Assembly (NCBI GenBank): GCA_009746045.1
Contig: RPFO01000276.1
Span: 992,775-1,047,774 of the forward strand
Source of the DNA: Mesostigma viride
Lineage: Eukaryota; Streptophyta; Mesostigmatophyceae; Mesostigmatales; Mesostigmataceae
DNA: 55,000 bases
Direction of reading: 5' to 3'
A model generated the notes under the pieces. The model did not search any database, was not told the origin of the DNA, and saw nothing but the letters and a program-made list of their open reading frames with translations. This document shows positions 52,745 to 55,000 of the stretch, piece after piece (the stretch's first letter is position 1; each line of letters starts with the position of its first letter). The position numbers and the translations under genes are program-made.

Positions 52745-55000
52745 TTCATTGAGAATGATAGATTACGGAGGTGAGATAGGCATGCAACATAAGGAAAAAC
52801 CCCATGACTGGGAAAATAACCCTGAAGAAATTAATAGTAATCTGACACGGACATCCAAGGATCACGCCAGCTGCACAAGGTACAACTAACTATACATCAC
52901 AAAACTACACGCAGCAACAGCGCTGCCGGCCCACCATGCAGGCCTGGAAGGGATCTAGACCGCATGGGTCGCGACAAAGTCGGCCCGGACGTGCGGCGGA
53001 ATAACACATCAGCCACGGTGCGAGTGAGGGCGAGTGACAGGCGCTGCCGCCAATACGAGGACCATGTGCGGGCCGACCACGGGGCGGTCTGACCCTCGAG
53101 GTCGAGGCGGTCTTCACGGCGCTGGCAGCACTCGTGGAAAAACTCCGCCGTCTTGGGGCCCAGGGCCCCGAACTCGATCCTCAAGGACAAAGGGGATGAC
53201 CCGGTGGGGCCCCACATTGCCGTAGGAGGCAAACTTGTCGCGCTCAGCCACATGCAGCGGCAGCAAGCCGGCATCCACAGCCGCCCGGAGGATGTGGCGA
53301 CCGGAGAGCGGCCGAGCCACGGAGACATCGATGAGCAGGTGGCGACCCTGCCCGTCGTAGTCAAGCACGGTAATAGTCGGGGCGGTGGTTGGGTGAGTAG
53401 AGAGCGGCCCCATCCGCGTCCTCGCACTTGATGGTGGAGTGGGGAAAGACCGACCGAACCATGGCACACACCACCCGGATCGAGGAGAGCGGCCTGGAGA
53501 TAGAGGAACCAGTTCTGGTTCTGCTGGCCACCCATGCACGTGATGTAGTGCGTCCCAGTAGTATCCAGAGCAAGCCCGCAGCTGCATGCCGCAGGACGCA
53601 CCTGCCGTGATGAGAGGTTGCGGGGCAAATTAAGAGGTGGTGGCGGAGAGCGATGGCGTAAAGGGCCGGAACCAGCGTGAACAAAGGGCTCATGGGATCG
53701 AGGGCGCGCAGGAATGCGGACCCCACGCTCCGGCGCCCCTCAAGGGAATTAAACGGAGTGAAGCCAAGCCTTCCCCTGATCGTTCAAGCTCGCATGCTGC
53801 CAGACCCATCCAGTCGGCACAGTGTAGTATACCCGCGTAGGTCTTTTGTTGTTTTTCATGAACGCAGGCAGGGAAGACACTATTGGACTGACGACAGTGG
53901 ACACGCCGGGCGGGCCGGCCCGGGGCAGGCGACAGTGGACGGCCTGAGCAGGGCGGACGAGGTCGCAAGCCTGCTGGATCCCGAGGTAAGAATCCTGCAC
54001 AGCCTGCACAAAGGGGAAGGGGGATGGGGTGACCAAGTCGGGAATGGCGCTGACGGCGCTGCCCGGGGGACCAACCGGCGGATCTCCGCCCAGGCCTGAG
54101 CAACAGAGCCAAGGAAGGCGGCGGGGGCGAGGCGGGCGGCGCGGGTGAGCCCACACCCGCCCATGCGCCGGGCAGGGGATCGAGGGTGGCCAAGCGCATG
54201 GAGTGAGCTGGCAGGCTAGCTAGGGCCGGGGAGGAGCACCTGCAAGGCGGCCTGAATGCGCTCGTCATGGCCTTCCGCGGCAAGCCGCACCAAGTGGGGG
54301 GGAGCGCCACGGAGCCAGTGAACCACCCGCGGGTGGGCGCAAAACCACAGGAGGAGCCCTTTGGTCTGGGGGTCCTTGAGGCGCGCCCAAGTCTCGAGGA
54401 CATGGGTGCGCTGCATGTTCCACGGTGGCCCGGAGCTCCTCTTCGACGTAGTCAGGGTCACGTCCCACAGGGACGCCCAGGTACGAGAAACCACGCGCCC
54501 GCGCCAACTGATGCCCCCGGGATAGCCGCGGGGAAGCCAGAGCAGTCCCCCTGGGGCGAAAAGACTGCACAATTGGGGAGGGTGAGCCGAAGGTAATTGA
54601 TGGCCGCCATGGCCACTTCAAGGGCAGCCAGGGCGGCAACCACAGCGTCGGCCGGGCCAAGGGCATGGATATCGTCCATATAGGCGAGGAGCACGACATC
54701 CGGGTGCGCAGCGTGGACACCTTGGAGAGCCTTGTGCAGCGGGGCAGACAGGTAAAAGGGGCCGAGGGGGTCACCTTGCTGGGTTCCCGGCCGTGCGGGA
54801 AGCGACGTCGGCGAACCGGTCCCATCCTCCATGAGGAAGGAGAGTTGAGTGGGTTCGCCGTAGCAGGCTGCTGTCCACGCAAGAAGGTCATGCAGGGAAC
54901 GCCTCGCCGACGGCCTCAAGGATGCTAGCCTTGGTGACAGCATTGAACGCATTGTGGCAATCCACCTTCAGCGCCACATGGGTCGGATGCGTCTCTAGGT
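52745..55000 (-). mobile_element. RLE-type non-LTR retrotransposon, minus arm, heavily frameshifted
   Basis: A close inverted copy of 47,346-49,523; it still continues at the window end. It keeps the same 3' UTR and the knuckle and endonuclease blocks (CGSCGLALDTTGTHYITC; LLIDVSVARPLSG), but the frame is broken repeatedly. Most breaks are exact 4-bp insertions relative to the plus arm, for example GATC at 53,176, 53,478 and 54,178, AATT at 53,628 and 53,747, CATG at 53,251 and CTAG at 54,215. It has no GTGA at the place where the plus arm is shifted, so there the minus arm keeps the original frame (WLRGAPPHLVRLAAEG). Not functional. Confidence 0.85.

Overview
The window looks like nuclear DNA of a chlorophyte green alga, most likely a chlamydomonadalean (Haematococcus/volvocine type; inferred from style, not proven). 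Reasons: genes have GC-rich exons with GT-AG introns; there is a plant-type RF2a/VIP1-like bZIP factor, a chloroplast YqeH/BPG2-type GTPase and an EF-hand protein; candidate TGTAA poly(A) signals follow genes; microsatellites are very long; and several non-LTR retrotransposon families occupy much of the rest. There is no bacterial operon structure, no rRNA and no CRISPR.

Layout. 1-13,233: a head-to-tail macrosatellite with a unit of about 3.96 kb (three units, the first cut by or starting at the window edge, plus a diverged partial fourth). Each unit carries about 1.3 kb of G/T-rich minisatellite, a GC hairpin and fragments of LINE 3' ends. 13,234-18,960: a four-exon bZIP gene with a complete basic region and leucine zipper. 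18,961-24,200: LINE fragments and sequence I cannot assign. 24,200-31,600: four candidate exons of one or more unrecognised genes, separated by large satellites (GTTT, 53-bp, 14-bp, CCAG and CT/CG/CTCTCG arrays). 31,600-39,370: retrotransposon graveyard, including a (CCAT)n array of about 700 bp and a minus-strand reverse transcriptase. 39,734-42,007 (-): BPG2-like GTPase, divergent from the EF-hand gene at 42,783-45,329 (+) across about 775 bp. 45,800-55,000: nested LINE remains, with two opposed copies of a non-LTR element carrying a restriction-like endonuclease domain (47,271-49,523 + and 52,745 to beyond 55,000 -), about 3.2 kb apart.

The host genes do not form a shared pathway that I can see. 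The mobile elements do share features: different LINE tails carry the same CTCC-CAAC-GGAG hairpin followed by different short A/T-rich tails, and the giant CCAT array sits where a related copy has only a short CCAT seed. The most unusual signal is in the two opposed endonuclease-type copies. They differ by many 4-bp palindromic insertions, mostly of the form XY to XY-rc(XY)-XY, in which a dinucleotide is followed by its reverse complement and then itself. I know of no standard process giving so many of these; assembly error must be excluded first.

All splice models are read by eye from consensus sites, frame continuity and family conservation.
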